A stretch of 15,489 bases of DNA from an uncultured Bacteroidota bacterium (GTDB lineage Bacteria > Bacteroidota > Bacteroidia > 2-12-FULL-35-15), in NCBI GenBank assembly GCA_903881065.1, contig CAIRRW010000333.1, positions 1 to 15,489 on the forward strand, in the 5' to 3' direction. Each line of letters begins with the position of its first letter. Within the stretch, counting starts at the first letter, position 1. Under the pieces are notes generated by a model, which saw nothing but the letters and a program-made list of their open reading frames with translations, was not told the DNA's origin and searched no databases. A program made the position numbers and the translations under genes. Below are positions 6,802 through 14,390 of this stretch, piece by piece.

Positions 6802-7512
6802 TTACTCCTCTACTTTGTGATGTAATGACTCTTCTGCGGCCACTTTAATAATATGATGAGATTCTTCATCTCCAAGATATTTCTCAATCATATTATGACC
6901 TAAGTAAATGAGTGGGGTTAAAACAATGGCAAGAATAAGTTTAAAGGTATATCCAGTTAAAGAAGCATTCAGGAAATTAGCTGTTGTCATTTTGCCAGGC
7001 ACCCAGAATGCAATTCCCAGCACAACAAAAGTGTCAATGAGTTGAGAAATGACAGTAGATCCTGTACTCCTAAGCCATATCATCTTCCCTCCTGTTTTAT
7101 CTCTCAACATCCAAAATATGGAGACATCAATTAGCTGCGATAAAATGAACGCAACTAAACTGCCTATTATTATCCACAAACTTTGTCCGAACACAGCATT
7201 AAACTGTTCGTCAGTTACCGTTGAAATACCTATAGCTGAAGGTGTTTTAATGGATACATATAAAACTAGAAATGTGAAGGCAATTAATGAGGCCGTAATT
7301 AGTGAGAGTTTCTTAACACCCGACCTGCCATAATATTCATTAATCAAATCGGTGGTGATAAAAACCACAGGCCAGGGAATAATGCCTATACTCATTACAA
7401 AGGGGCCTATTTGAATTAGCTTGCTTCCAATCATTTCAGCAACTATTGCATTTGTGATGAAAATGCCAGCCATTATAAGATACACCATATTTCGCTTGGA
7501 AGAAAATATCAT
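6802..7512 (-). CDS. yhhQ: Queuosine precursor transporter family protein (Vut_1/DUF165)
   Basis: This inner-membrane protein of 236 residues matches the YhhQ/Vut_1 family, whose characterised E. coli member takes up queuosine precursors (preQ0/preQ1). About six hydrophobic segments are visible, near residues 8-28, 38-56, 68-88, 110-134, 150-172 and 186-208. Family hallmarks are TNAIVAEMIGSKL near the N terminus, FITTDLINEYYG, and the pair QLIDVSIFW and SQLIDTFVV. The C-terminal tail is acidic and histidine-rich, probably cytoplasmic. Its ATG overlaps the TGA stop of bioA in the sequence ATGA, so translation is likely coupled to bioA. No queuosine genes are in the window; a substrate linked to biotin metabolism is possible but unproven. 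Confidence 0.9.
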   Translation of the reverse strand: MIFSSKRNMVYLIMAGIFITNAIVAEMIGSKLIQIGPFVMSIGIIPWPVVFITTDLINEYYGRSGVKKLSLITASLIAFTFLVLYVSIKTPSAIGISTVTDEQFNAVFGQSLWIIIGSLVAFILSQLIDVSIFWMLRDKTGGKMIWLRSTGSTVISQLIDTFVVLGIAFWVPGKMTTANFLNASLTGYTFKLILAIVLTPLIYLGHNMIEKYLGDEESHHIIKVAAEESLHHKVEE

Positions 7513-8801
7513 AGGTTAGTTTTTAAATGTGAGGTGAAATCTAGGTATTCTTCAATTGACATATAAATAAACTCTAAGTCTTCGTTATTAATACAGTATG
7601 GTGGCAAAACATATATGATATTACCGAGAGGACGAAGAATAATTCCTCTTTCAATAAAAAATTCTGAAACATATTCTGCTAAGGAATTAAGATAGTGAGT
7701 GTGTTCATTTGTTTTTATCTCGAAAGCAATAATAGTTCCTACTTGCCTAACATCAATCAGTGATTTATGAGATTTAATTTTCTGCAAAAAAGAGTTATGC
7801 AGTTGCGTTATTCTATTAATATTTTCAAATGTATTAGGCAGGTCAAATAAGTCCATGCTTGCTAATGCGGATGAACAGGCGGTAGGGTTGGCTGTGTAAG
7901 AATGTCCATGAAAAAATGTTTTCATTTTATCATCACTGATATATGCATCGTAAATGAATTGCGCACAACTTGTAGCCCCCAAAGGCATCACTCCACCTGT
8001 AATTCCTTTACTCATACAAATAATATCAGGTTTGATTTCCAAATGATCCGAAGCGAAAAACTTTCCTGTTCTGCCAAATCCTGTCATAACTTCATCTGCA
8101 ATCGTAATAACATTCTTTGCATTACATTGTTTAATCAACTCATCCAATAATCTTTCTGAATAAATAACCATACCTCCGGCACCTTGAATTAACGGCTCAA
8201 AGATAAATGCCGCAATATCATTCTTTTCTAAAGCAATACTCATTGAATCTAACGACTCCTTTTCTTTTCCTTTTACAGGAACAGGAATATGAATTACATT
8301 AAATAATAAATTCGAGAATGGCATATTAAATGCATTTCTAGCCCCTACACTCATACCTCCAAAAGTATCACCATGATAACCGTTCTCAAATGCGATTATT
8401 TTTGTTTTAGCTTTAGATTGGTTGCTCCAGAATTGGAAAGCCATTTTTAACCCAACTTCTACTGCGGTTGAACCGTCATCAGAATAGAATATTTTTGATT
8501 GATTTGGAGGTAATCTTTTTAATAAGCGTTCAGCTAATTGTACTGCCGGTTCATGCGTGAAGCCAGAGAATAGCGCATGTTCAAGTGTCTTTAATTGCTC
8601 TGTTATTTGATTTGTAATATACGGATGACAATGTCCGTGAATATTTACCCACCAAGATGCTATCGCATCGATGTACCTTTTTCCTTGGTCATCATAAAAG
8701 TAAGAACCTTCTCCTCTTACTAATGATATTGGAAATGGAGCGTTTTTAATTTGTGTGAATGGATGCCAAACAACTTCTTTATCGCGCTCTTGAAGATTCA
8801 T
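7509..8801 (-). CDS. bioA: Adenosylmethionine-8-amino-7-oxononanoate aminotransferase
   Basis: This cytosolic PLP enzyme converts 8-amino-7-oxononanoate (KAPA) to 7,8-diaminopelargonate (DAPA) using S-adenosylmethionine as amino donor. The 430 residues are the normal length. Diagnostic BioA sequences include VWHPFTQ (11-17), ASWWVNIHGHCHP (48-60), the DDGSTAVE cofactor segment (108-115) and ENGYHGDT (139-146). D236 in IADEVMTGFGRTG and K265 in SKGITGG are the expected PLP-pyridine and Schiff-base residues. It sits between bioD (70 bp upstream) and the transporter that overlaps its stop codon. Confidence 0.97.
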   Translation of the reverse strand: MNLQERDKEVVWHPFTQIKNAPFPISLVRGEGSYFYDDQGKRYIDAIASWWVNIHGHCHPYITNQITEQLKTLEHALFSGFTHEPAVQLAERLLKRLPPNQSKIFYSDDGSTAVEVGLKMAFQFWSNQSKAKTKIIAFENGYHGDTFGGMSVGARNAFNMPFSNLLFNVIHIPVPVKGKEKESLDSMSIALEKNDIAAFIFEPLIQGAGGMVIYSERLLDELIKQCNAKNVITIADEVMTGFGRTGKFFASDHLEIKPDIICMSKGITGGVMPLGATSCAQFIYDAYISDDKMKTFFHGHSYTANPTACSSALASMDLFDLPNTFENINRITQLHNSFLQKIKSHKSLIDVRQVGTIIAFEIKTNEHTHYLNSLAEYVSEFFIERGIILRPLGNIIYVLPPYCINNEDLEFIYMSIEEYLDFTSHLKTNL

Positions 8802-8871
8802 TAATTGGATTTATAAAATGAAAATAATATATTTTTTCAACATATGAAAAAAAGTATGTTTTAAGGTTGGA

Positions 8872-9486
8872 TTATTTTAAATACTCAAACTCTTTGGCAT
8901 ACATAGAAATTACATTCTTATTAATTTCATTCTCTTTACTGATTTTCCCGAGCAACTTTACACCGCTAGTGTCTATAATAATGTCTTCGGAAAGTGCATG
9001 TGGAGGACCGTTAAACACAACACCTAATATTTTAAGACCTCTATTTTGTAAGGCTTCAATTGATAATAATGAATGGTTGATACTTCCCAAATAATTCTGA
9101 ATAACCAATACAATTTCTGCATCGAATTTCTTAATAATATCAATCATAAATTCCTTCCTATTCAAAGGAACCAACAAACCGCCTGCCCCTTCAATGATTA
9201 ATGTATTATTTGTTTCTGGTAAAATTATATTATCCAAAGAAATTTCAATGCCTTCCAATTCAGCCGCCACGTGTGGTGACATATATTCTTTTAGTAAATA
9301 ACTCTCTGGAAAGATTTTAGTTTCAGTATTAGTGATGAATTTCTGAACTAATGCGGTATCTGTTGAGAAGAAACTGCCAGTTTGAACAGGTTTCCAATAA
9401 TCCGCTTTTAATGCCTCCACAAGCACAGAAGAAACGACAGTCTTGCCTACATCGGTACCAATTCCTGTAACAAATATCTTTCTCAT
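8872..9486 (-). CDS. bioD: Dethiobiotin synthetase
   Basis: This cytosolic ATPase closes the ureido ring, turning DAPA, CO2 and ATP into dethiobiotin. It has 204 residues, slightly short of the usual 220-230. The modified P-loop GIGTDVGKT is at residues 8-16 with K15. KPVQTG (residues 32-37) and SPHVAAELE follow, then EGAGGLLVPL, the magnesium and DAPA-binding segment. The segment LGSINHSLLSIEAL is the usual dimer-interface helix. It lies 34 bp after bioF and 70 bp before bioA. The 70-bp gap holds a weak 6-bp hairpin (8839-8844 with 8855-8860) that may be meaningless in such AT-rich DNA. Confidence 0.96.
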   Translation of the reverse strand: MRKIFVTGIGTDVGKTVVSSVLVEALKADYWKPVQTGSFFSTDTALVQKFITNTETKIFPESYLLKEYMSPHVAAELEGIEISLDNIILPETNNTLIIEGAGGLLVPLNRKEFMIDIIKKFDAEIVLVIQNYLGSINHSLLSIEALQNRGLKILGVVFNGPPHALSEDIIIDTSGVKLLGKISKENEINKNVISMYAKEFEYLK

Positions 9487-9520
9487 AAATTTAATAGATT
9501 AGTTTACAAAAATAATATAA

Positions 9521-10699
9521 TTAAATTAACATTCCGATGGTTTCTACTAAAGTCTTAATTTCTCCTTTTGTATTAAAAGTATGAATACAAATGCGTAATC
9601 GTTCTTTACCCTTCGGTACTGTAGGGCTTAATATTGGGCGCACATCGAAGCCTTTTTCCTGAATAGCTTTAGCCAAATATTTTACTTCATTGTTTCCGCT
9701 AATAATTATAGATTGAATAGAACTGTTACTGTTAATTAACCTAATATTCTTATTCTTTAATAACTCTGTTTTGAAATAATCAATCAATTGGTGTAAATGA
9801 ATTATATCCTTTCCTCTCATTTTTAACAAAAGATACGACTGATGTATAGCGATTAAACTCTTTACAGGTAATGCAGTTGTATAAATAAATGAACGGGAAA
9901 AATTAATCAGATAATCCCTTAATAAAGTACTTCCCAAAACTATTGCACCATGGCATCCTAGTCCTTTTCCGAAGGTGTGAACACGTGCAAATACCTCTTG
10001 TTCCAAATTAAATAACTGCACTAAACCTTTGCCGACATTTGATGTTACGCCTGTTGCGTGTGCCTCATCCACTATTAAATTAGCATTATGTTTTCTGCAT
10101 AGATTAGCAATTTCTTTTATTATTGCAGCATCACCATCCATTGAATAAATACTTTCTATAGCTACGTAAATAACGCCTTTAGATATTTTCAGCCTTTCTT
10201 CAAGGTGTAAAATATCATTATGTTTAAATGGATATTTTGTAGCAGATGAGAGTTTTATTCCGTCATGAATAGAAGCGTGTATCAACTCATCATAAATAAT
10301 AGTGTCTTCTTTTTGTAGTAAAGCGGAGAACAATCCTAAATTTGCATCATACCCCGAATTATAAATAAGTCCTGCTTTAGCTTGGTGAAATCCGGAAATT
10401 ATTTTTTCAAGTTGCTCCACATAATCAGTATTTCCTGCAAGTAATCTTGAACCAGTAGAACCATTTCTCTTGAACAGATATGCATTATATTCTTCTGAAA
10501 TCTTATTTCCTAATTCTTCAGATTTCGCAAACCCAAGGTAATCATTACTACAAAAATCTATAAGATTATTAGGATAGGTAAGGTTTCGAAGAGCGTTCTG
10601 TTCTTCACGTCTTTTGAGTGATTGAGCAAGAAAGTTGTCAGCAGAAAATGAATTATTTTGATTCAACCTCTTGTAAACTTTTAGTTGTTTTTTTTTCAC
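9521..10699 (-). CDS. bioF: 8-amino-7-oxononanoate synthase
   Basis: This PLP enzyme condenses L-alanine with a pimeloyl thioester to give KAPA, the first committed step of the ring assembly. The core shows CSNDYLGFA (50-58), GSTGSRLLAGN (80-90), YDELIHASIHDG (136-147), the DEAHATG motif (211-217) and HTFGKGLGCHGA with K245 as the expected Schiff-base lysine. The start is uncertain. There is no ATG: a GTG at 10699 overlaps bioB by 47 nt, and a TTG at 10666 overlaps by 14 nt and gives an N terminus closer to the usual BioF length. Residue numbers here use the GTG. Either way the reading frames overlap, so translation is probably coupled to bioB. Confidence 0.95.
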   Translation of the reverse strand: MKKKQLKVYKRLNQNNSFSADNFLAQSLKRREEQNALRNLTYPNNLIDFCSNDYLGFAKSEELGNKISEEYNAYLFKRNGSTGSRLLAGNTDYVEQLEKIISGFHQAKAGLIYNSGYDANLGLFSALLQKEDTIIYDELIHASIHDGIKLSSATKYPFKHNDILHLEERLKISKGVIYVAIESIYSMDGDAAIIKEIANLCRKHNANLIVDEAHATGVTSNVGKGLVQLFNLEQEVFARVHTFGKGLGCHGAIVLGSTLLRDYLINFSRSFIYTTALPVKSLIAIHQSYLLLKMRGKDIIHLHQLIDYFKTELLKNKNIRLINSNSSIQSIIISGNNEVKYLAKAIQEKGFDVRPILSPTVPKGKERLRICIHTFNTKGEIKTLVETIGMLI

Positions 10700-11657
10700 C
10701 TTTAAATGCCTTACGAGGTGTTAGTCCAAATAGGTTAAACATTTCCATATCCTCATTAAAAGAAGGATTGGGTGTGGTTAATAGTTTATCACCTGCAAAT
10801 ATTGAATTAGCGCCTGCCAAAAAACATAGCGCCTGCCCCTCTAGGTTCATTTGGTTTCGTCCAGCTGATAATCGAAGCACTGTTTTAGGCATTACAATAC
10901 GAGTGGTGGCAATCATCCTCACCATTTCCCAAATTGGAACAAGAGGTTGATTTTCCAATGGAGTACCTGCTACTGGAACCAACGCATTTATTGGAACGGA
11001 TTCGGGTTGTATTTCCATAGAAGATAGTGTTTGTAGCATTTTTACTCTGTCTTCTACACTTTCTCCCAGTCCGATTATGCCCCCTGAACAGACTGTTACT
11101 TTTGCCTTTCTTACATTTTTGATTGTATTCAATCTATCATCATAACTACGGGTTGTAATTATTTTTTTATAACTATCTTCAGAAGTATCCAAATTGTGAT
11201 TGTAGGCATACAAGCCTGCATCAGCAAGTCTTTGTGCCTGATTCTCAGTTAACATTCCCAACGTACAGCATACTTCCATGTCTTTTGCATTCACTCCTTT
11301 CACCATTTCAATCACGCGGTCAAAGTCCTTATTGTCCCTTACTTCGCGCCATGCTGCTCCCATACATAAACGTGATGCTCCGCCTTCTTTTGCTTTGTCA
11401 GCTGCAAAGAGTACTTCTTCCAACGTCATTAATTTATGTGCTTCTATACCTGTATTATATTTTACCGATTGAGGACAATAGCTGCAATCTTCTGCACAGC
11501 CTCCTGTTTTTATCGAGATTAACGAACTTACCTGTACTTCACTCGCATCGTTAAATTCGCGGTGTATAGTTTGTGCTTTGTAAATTAAATCCAATAAAGG
11601 CGTGTTATAAACGTTCAATATTTCTTCTGTTGTCCAATTATTTCTTATTGCAGTCAT
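10653..11657 (-). CDS. bioB: Biotin synthase
   Basis: This radical SAM enzyme inserts sulfur into dethiobiotin to make biotin. From the ATG at 11657 it has 334 residues. The [4Fe-4S] cluster motif GGCAEDCSYCPQ supplies C54, C58 and C61. The expected [2Fe-2S] ligands are also present: C98 in RLCMGAAWR, C130 or C131 in MEVCCTLGML, C190 in VTVCSGGIIGLGE, and R262 in LRLSAGR. A longer reading from a TTG at 11681 is rejected because that codon lies inside the candidate -7 box. BioB is the first gene of the operon and is followed by bioF with overlapping frames. No complete BirA operator is visible upstream. Confidence 0.97.
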   Translation of the reverse strand: MTAIRNNWTTEEILNVYNTPLLDLIYKAQTIHREFNDASEVQVSSLISIKTGGCAEDCSYCPQSVKYNTGIEAHKLMTLEEVLFAADKAKEGGASRLCMGAAWREVRDNKDFDRVIEMVKGVNAKDMEVCCTLGMLTENQAQRLADAGLYAYNHNLDTSEDSYKKIITTRSYDDRLNTIKNVRKAKVTVCSGGIIGLGESVEDRVKMLQTLSSMEIQPESVPINALVPVAGTPLENQPLVPIWEMVRMIATTRIVMPKTVLRLSAGRNQMNLEGQALCFLAGANSIFAGDKLLTTPNPSFNEDMEMFNLFGLTPRKAFKGEKKTTKSLQEVESK

Positions 11658-11678
11658 TCTTTTTGTTTTATTTGATGA

Positions 11679-11686
11679 CAAATATA
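11679..11686 (-). promoter_or_regulatory. Candidate -7 box of the biotin operon
   Basis: The minus strand reads TATATTTG, matching TAnnTTTG, 21 nt before the bioB ATG. That predicts a very short leader of about 15 nt and leaves no room for a riboswitch. A TTTG -33 element is not present at the standard spacing. Confidence 0.5.
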
Positions 11687-11852
11687 ACGGTTAATAATTT
11701 AAGGTGAGTTGTGGAGATAGATTAAATTTGTTTACCGGACACAGACTAATCCCCAAAATAAAAGGGCAAAATTCAGACTTTTGTGGATTCTCTAATTACA
11801 ATCTTTCTATTATGAATTCGATAATAGATATTATATGGAATTATTAAAACAA

Positions 11853-11882
11853 GAAAGCCTATTTAAAAATAAAGAAGCTTTC
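11853..11882 (-). terminator. Weak candidate terminator of the desaturase gene
   Basis: On the minus strand GAAAGC and GCTTTC can pair across an 18-nt AT-rich loop, followed by TTGTTTT. It lies 21 nt after the desaturase stop codon. The stem has only 6 bp, so this is tentative. The remaining intergenic DNA up to the biotin promoter shows nothing else. Confidence 0.3.
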
Positions 11883-11903
11883 AAAGTAAAATATAATTTA
11901 TTA

Positions 11904-12971
11904 CTAGCCTCTCCCAACAGTTTTTAGATGTACTACATGAGAACGTACAGCACTTAATACAGTTGGAAACTCTAAATAAGTAATCCCAAATTGAACGCAC
12001 GTTTCACGAACCAGTTCTGCAATTTTTGGATAGTGGATATGACTTATACGAGGGAACAAATGATGTTCCACCTGAAAGTTTAATCCACCGGTAAACCATG
12101 TTACCAATTTACTTTTTGTAGCAAAGTCTGCCGTGGTTTGAACTTGGTGTATAGCCCACTCTTCATCAATTTTAAAAACTTTAGAATCAGGAGTAGAGAA
12201 TGTTGCATCTTCAACAACATGAGCCAACTGAAAGACAACAGCAATTACTAATCCGCAAACAAAAGCGATGATTGCGAAACCAACTAAAGTACTTACCCAG
12301 CCTTCCATAAATATTGGTATCACAATAAACACGCCTATGTATAGGATTTTGCTTATCCAAAAGATAAAATGTTCTTTAACATCCATTTTACGGAAAGGCT
12401 GGTCGCCGATTTTACCGGAGAAATACTTGGTAAAATCCTGAACAAATATCCACAATATATATGTTACTCCATAAAGTACAATCCAATAGATATGCTGAAA
12501 ACGATGATACCAGTATCTTTTCTGATCGGCATGAACACGAATCCAAGGTTTAATATCAATATCATCATCCATTCCTTCAATATTAGTAAAAGAGTGATGA
12601 TTTACATTGTGTTTAAATTTCCAAAGATACACGCTGCCGCCCATTGCATTAAGCGAATAGCCCATCAATTCATTAACCCAAGGCTTGCGCGAGAAACTTC
12701 CATGCGCTCCATCGTGCATCACATTAAAACCAATAGCTGCCAAACTAACGCCTAACAAACAGCATAAGATAATGGATAACCACAATGCAGGTGTGAAGAA
12801 AACTAATGTAACATATAATGATGCGGTAAACAAAACAAGTAAGATTGTTTTAATATATAACTTGTAATTACCTGTTTGACGGATATTGTTCGATTGGAAA
12901 TAAGCATCTACTTTTTCTTTTAGCGCGTTAAAAAACAAACTGTTTTTATTATTAAAACTTACTCTTTGCAT
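11904..12971 (-). CDS. Membrane acyl-CoA (fatty acid) desaturase
   Basis: This integral-membrane di-iron enzyme introduces a double bond into fatty acyl chains. It has 355 residues. The three histidine boxes are present: HDGAH at 86-90, HNVNHH at 121-126, and QVEHH at 300-304. The glutamine in the third box is the mark of front-end (delta-5/6 or linoleoyl-CoA) desaturases. Hydrophobic segments at about 39-62, 65-84, 160-180, 205-222 and 228-250 fit the family topology. There is no fused cytochrome b5 domain at the N terminus, so an external electron donor is needed. The gene stands alone with its own -7-like box. Substrate and double-bond position cannot be read from the sequence. Confidence 0.94.
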   Translation of the reverse strand: MQRVSFNNKNSLFFNALKEKVDAYFQSNNIRQTGNYKLYIKTILLVLFTASLYVTLVFFTPALWLSIILCCLLGVSLAAIGFNVMHDGAHGSFSRKPWVNELMGYSLNAMGGSVYLWKFKHNVNHHSFTNIEGMDDDIDIKPWIRVHADQKRYWYHRFQHIYWIVLYGVTYILWIFVQDFTKYFSGKIGDQPFRKMDVKEHFIFWISKILYIGVFIVIPIFMEGWVSTLVGFAIIAFVCGLVIAVVFQLAHVVEDATFSTPDSKVFKIDEEWAIHQVQTTADFATKSKLVTWFTGGLNFQVEHHLFPRISHIHYPKIAELVRETCVQFGITYLEFPTVLSAVRSHVVHLKTVGRG

Positions 12972-12993
12972 TTTTATTTAATTAGTTATAATG

Positions 12994-13001
12994 CAAAGGT
13001 A
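12994..13001 (-). promoter_or_regulatory. Candidate -7 box of the desaturase gene
   Basis: The minus strand reads TACCTTTG, 22 nt before the ATG. It overlaps one arm of an 8-bp inverted repeat (CTTTGCAT at 12964-12971 and ATGCAAAG at 12991-12998) whose other arm covers the start codon. No -33 match is visible at 19-nt spacing. Confidence 0.5.
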
Positions 13002-13044
13002 AGGATAAATAATTGGCTTTGTCGGGAGTTTTCGACGGAATCGA

Positions 13045-13533
13045 TTAGTTATCGTGTGATTTAACTTTGAGGGACCAAGTGAAAATAAATTCAGCCACTT
13101 TTTCTCCTTCTTCATCTACTCCTGTTGATTTTAAATCAATTATTACAGGCTCTCCATTCTTTTTTGCCTTGTCGATAATTGAAGAAATATTAATTTCATC
13201 GATACAGGTAAAGGTGATTTCCCCAACTGCCTTTTTGAAGTATAGTGCCTTGTTTTCTACTATCAATGTGGAGATCGCGGCCGGTGATTTATAAATGCTA
13301 TTTAACACCAGTAACCCAGTTGACATTTCAGCGGCCATTGCTTCGCAGGCAAAATACATCGAACGAAAGGGGTTTTGAGTAAGCCATTTAAACTTAACTG
13401 TTGTTATTGCCTTTTCCTTAGTAAGTTCTTTTACTCTTATACCTGCAATAAAAGCCATAGGCAAACTTTTAAGCATATAAAATCGAAACAGGAAGTTATT
13501 ATTTGCCAGCTTTTCAAATGTAGATTCACTCAT
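13045..13533 (-). CDS. DUF4442 hotdog-fold protein (putative thioesterase)
   Basis: This 162-residue protein matches the DUF4442 branch of the hotdog superfamily, whose members include acyl-CoA thioesterases and proteins of unknown substrate. Recognisable segments are LPMAFIAGIRVKELT (24-38), the helix-start motif QNPFRSMYFACEAMAAEMSTG (53-73), and a C-terminal strand VAEFIFTWSLKVK. No signal peptide is seen, so it should act in the cytosol. It begins 2 bp after the stop of the HMG-CoA lyase gene and is the last gene of the pyrD operon. The link with a CoA-thioester lyase makes an acyl-CoA substrate plausible; this is inference. Confidence 0.88.
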   Translation of the reverse strand: MSESTFEKLANNNFLFRFYMLKSLPMAFIAGIRVKELTKEKAITTVKFKWLTQNPFRSMYFACEAMAAEMSTGLLVLNSIYKSPAAISTLIVENKALYFKKAVGEITFTCIDEINISSIIDKAKKNGEPVIIDLKSTGVDEEGEKVAEFIFTWSLKVKSHDN

Positions 13534-13535
13534 GT

Positions 13536-14387
13536 TTACTCAATTGGAAATGTAAGTGCAGATAAATTCATTGCTTCTGCTATGTATGTTTTATCTATGT
13601 CTGTAACAATATTATTTTTGTTAAAATAACTTAGCAGCTTTTCTGTTGGCATATTGCCTGTTAATTTATCAGTTGCCATGGGACAACCGCCGTAACCTTT
13701 AATAGCACTATCGAATCGGCGACAGCCACTTAAATAAGCTGCGTTAACTTTTTCTTCCCATGTATCAGGTGTTGTATGCAGGTGGGCGCCGATTTCAACC
13801 TCTTTGAATTCAGGCACAACCTTTGAAAATAAATAAGAAATATTCTCAGGATTGGATACTCCAATTGTATCTGATAAAGCAATGATCTTTATTCCCATTT
13901 GTGCCAGTTTTTTTGTCCAGCTAATTACAATATCGCTGCTCCATTCATCTTCATAAGGGTTTCCGAATGCCATTGAAATATAAACTACCAGCTCTTTCTT
14001 ATTGCGGACACATAAGTCCTGAATTTCTTCTACTCTTATTAGTGACTCTGCAATGGAAGAATTAGTATTGCGTTGCTGAAAAGTTTCGGATATAGAGAAT
14101 GGAAACCCTAAATAAGTTATTTTTTCAAACTCAATTGCATCCTGTGCACCGCGTAAATTCGCGATGATGGCTAATAATTTTGAAGAGGTTGTATCTAAAT
14201 CAAGTTGTTCCAGAACGTGTGCAGTATCTCTCATTTGAGGAATTGCTTTAGGAGAAACGAAGCTTCCGAAATCAACAGTATCAAATCCACATTTTAAAAC
14301 GGAATTGATATAAGCAACTTTCTTTTCCGTTTCGATAAACTGATGGATGCCTTGCATGGCATCACGAGGACATTCGATTAGCTTCAT
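13536..14387 (-). CDS. mvaB: Hydroxymethylglutaryl-CoA lyase
   Basis: This TIM-barrel lyase of the DRE-TIM family splits 3-hydroxy-3-methylglutaryl-CoA into acetoacetate and acetyl-CoA, the last step of leucine breakdown. It has 283 residues and begins almost directly at the first barrel strand. The catalytic set can be placed: R8 and D9 in ECPRDAMQG, the metal-binding histidines H202 and H204 in AHLHTT, and C235 in the signature loop GGCPMATDKLTGNMPTE. The loop and the HTTPDTW segment differ from the classical enzyme, so a related acyl-CoA lyase cannot be fully excluded. It follows pyrD by 3 bp and precedes the DUF4442 gene by 2 bp, a clear operon. Confidence 0.9.
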   Translation of the reverse strand: MKLIECPRDAMQGIHQFIETEKKVAYINSVLKCGFDTVDFGSFVSPKAIPQMRDTAHVLEQLDLDTTSSKLLAIIANLRGAQDAIEFEKITYLGFPFSISETFQQRNTNSSIAESLIRVEEIQDLCVRNKKELVVYISMAFGNPYEDEWSSDIVISWTKKLAQMGIKIIALSDTIGVSNPENISYLFSKVVPEFKEVEIGAHLHTTPDTWEEKVNAAYLSGCRRFDSAIKGYGGCPMATDKLTGNMPTEKLLSYFNKNNIVTDIDKTYIAEAMNLSALTFPIE

Positions 14388-14390
14388 AAG

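Noticed and set aside
8839..8860. Hairpin in the bioD-bioA gap as a terminator or attenuator
   Set aside because: The stem is only 6 AT-rich base pairs and the operon continues on the same strand; too weak to list.
9507..9514. -7-like box TATTTTTG in front of bioD
   Set aside because: It lies in a 34-bp AT-rich gap within an operon and has no -33 partner; matches of this kind are expected by chance.
11234..11554. Plus-strand frames opposite bioB, bioA, yhhQ, pyrD and the desaturase
   Set aside because: No family resemblance and full overlap with well-recognised genes on the other strand.
11726..11740. BirA-type operator half-site (GTTTAC) before the biotin operon
   Set aside because: No matching TTGTAAAC arm at 14-16 nt. 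Similar single half-sites occur at 9502-9509 and inside bioF at 10671-10678, so these look like chance or coding sequence.
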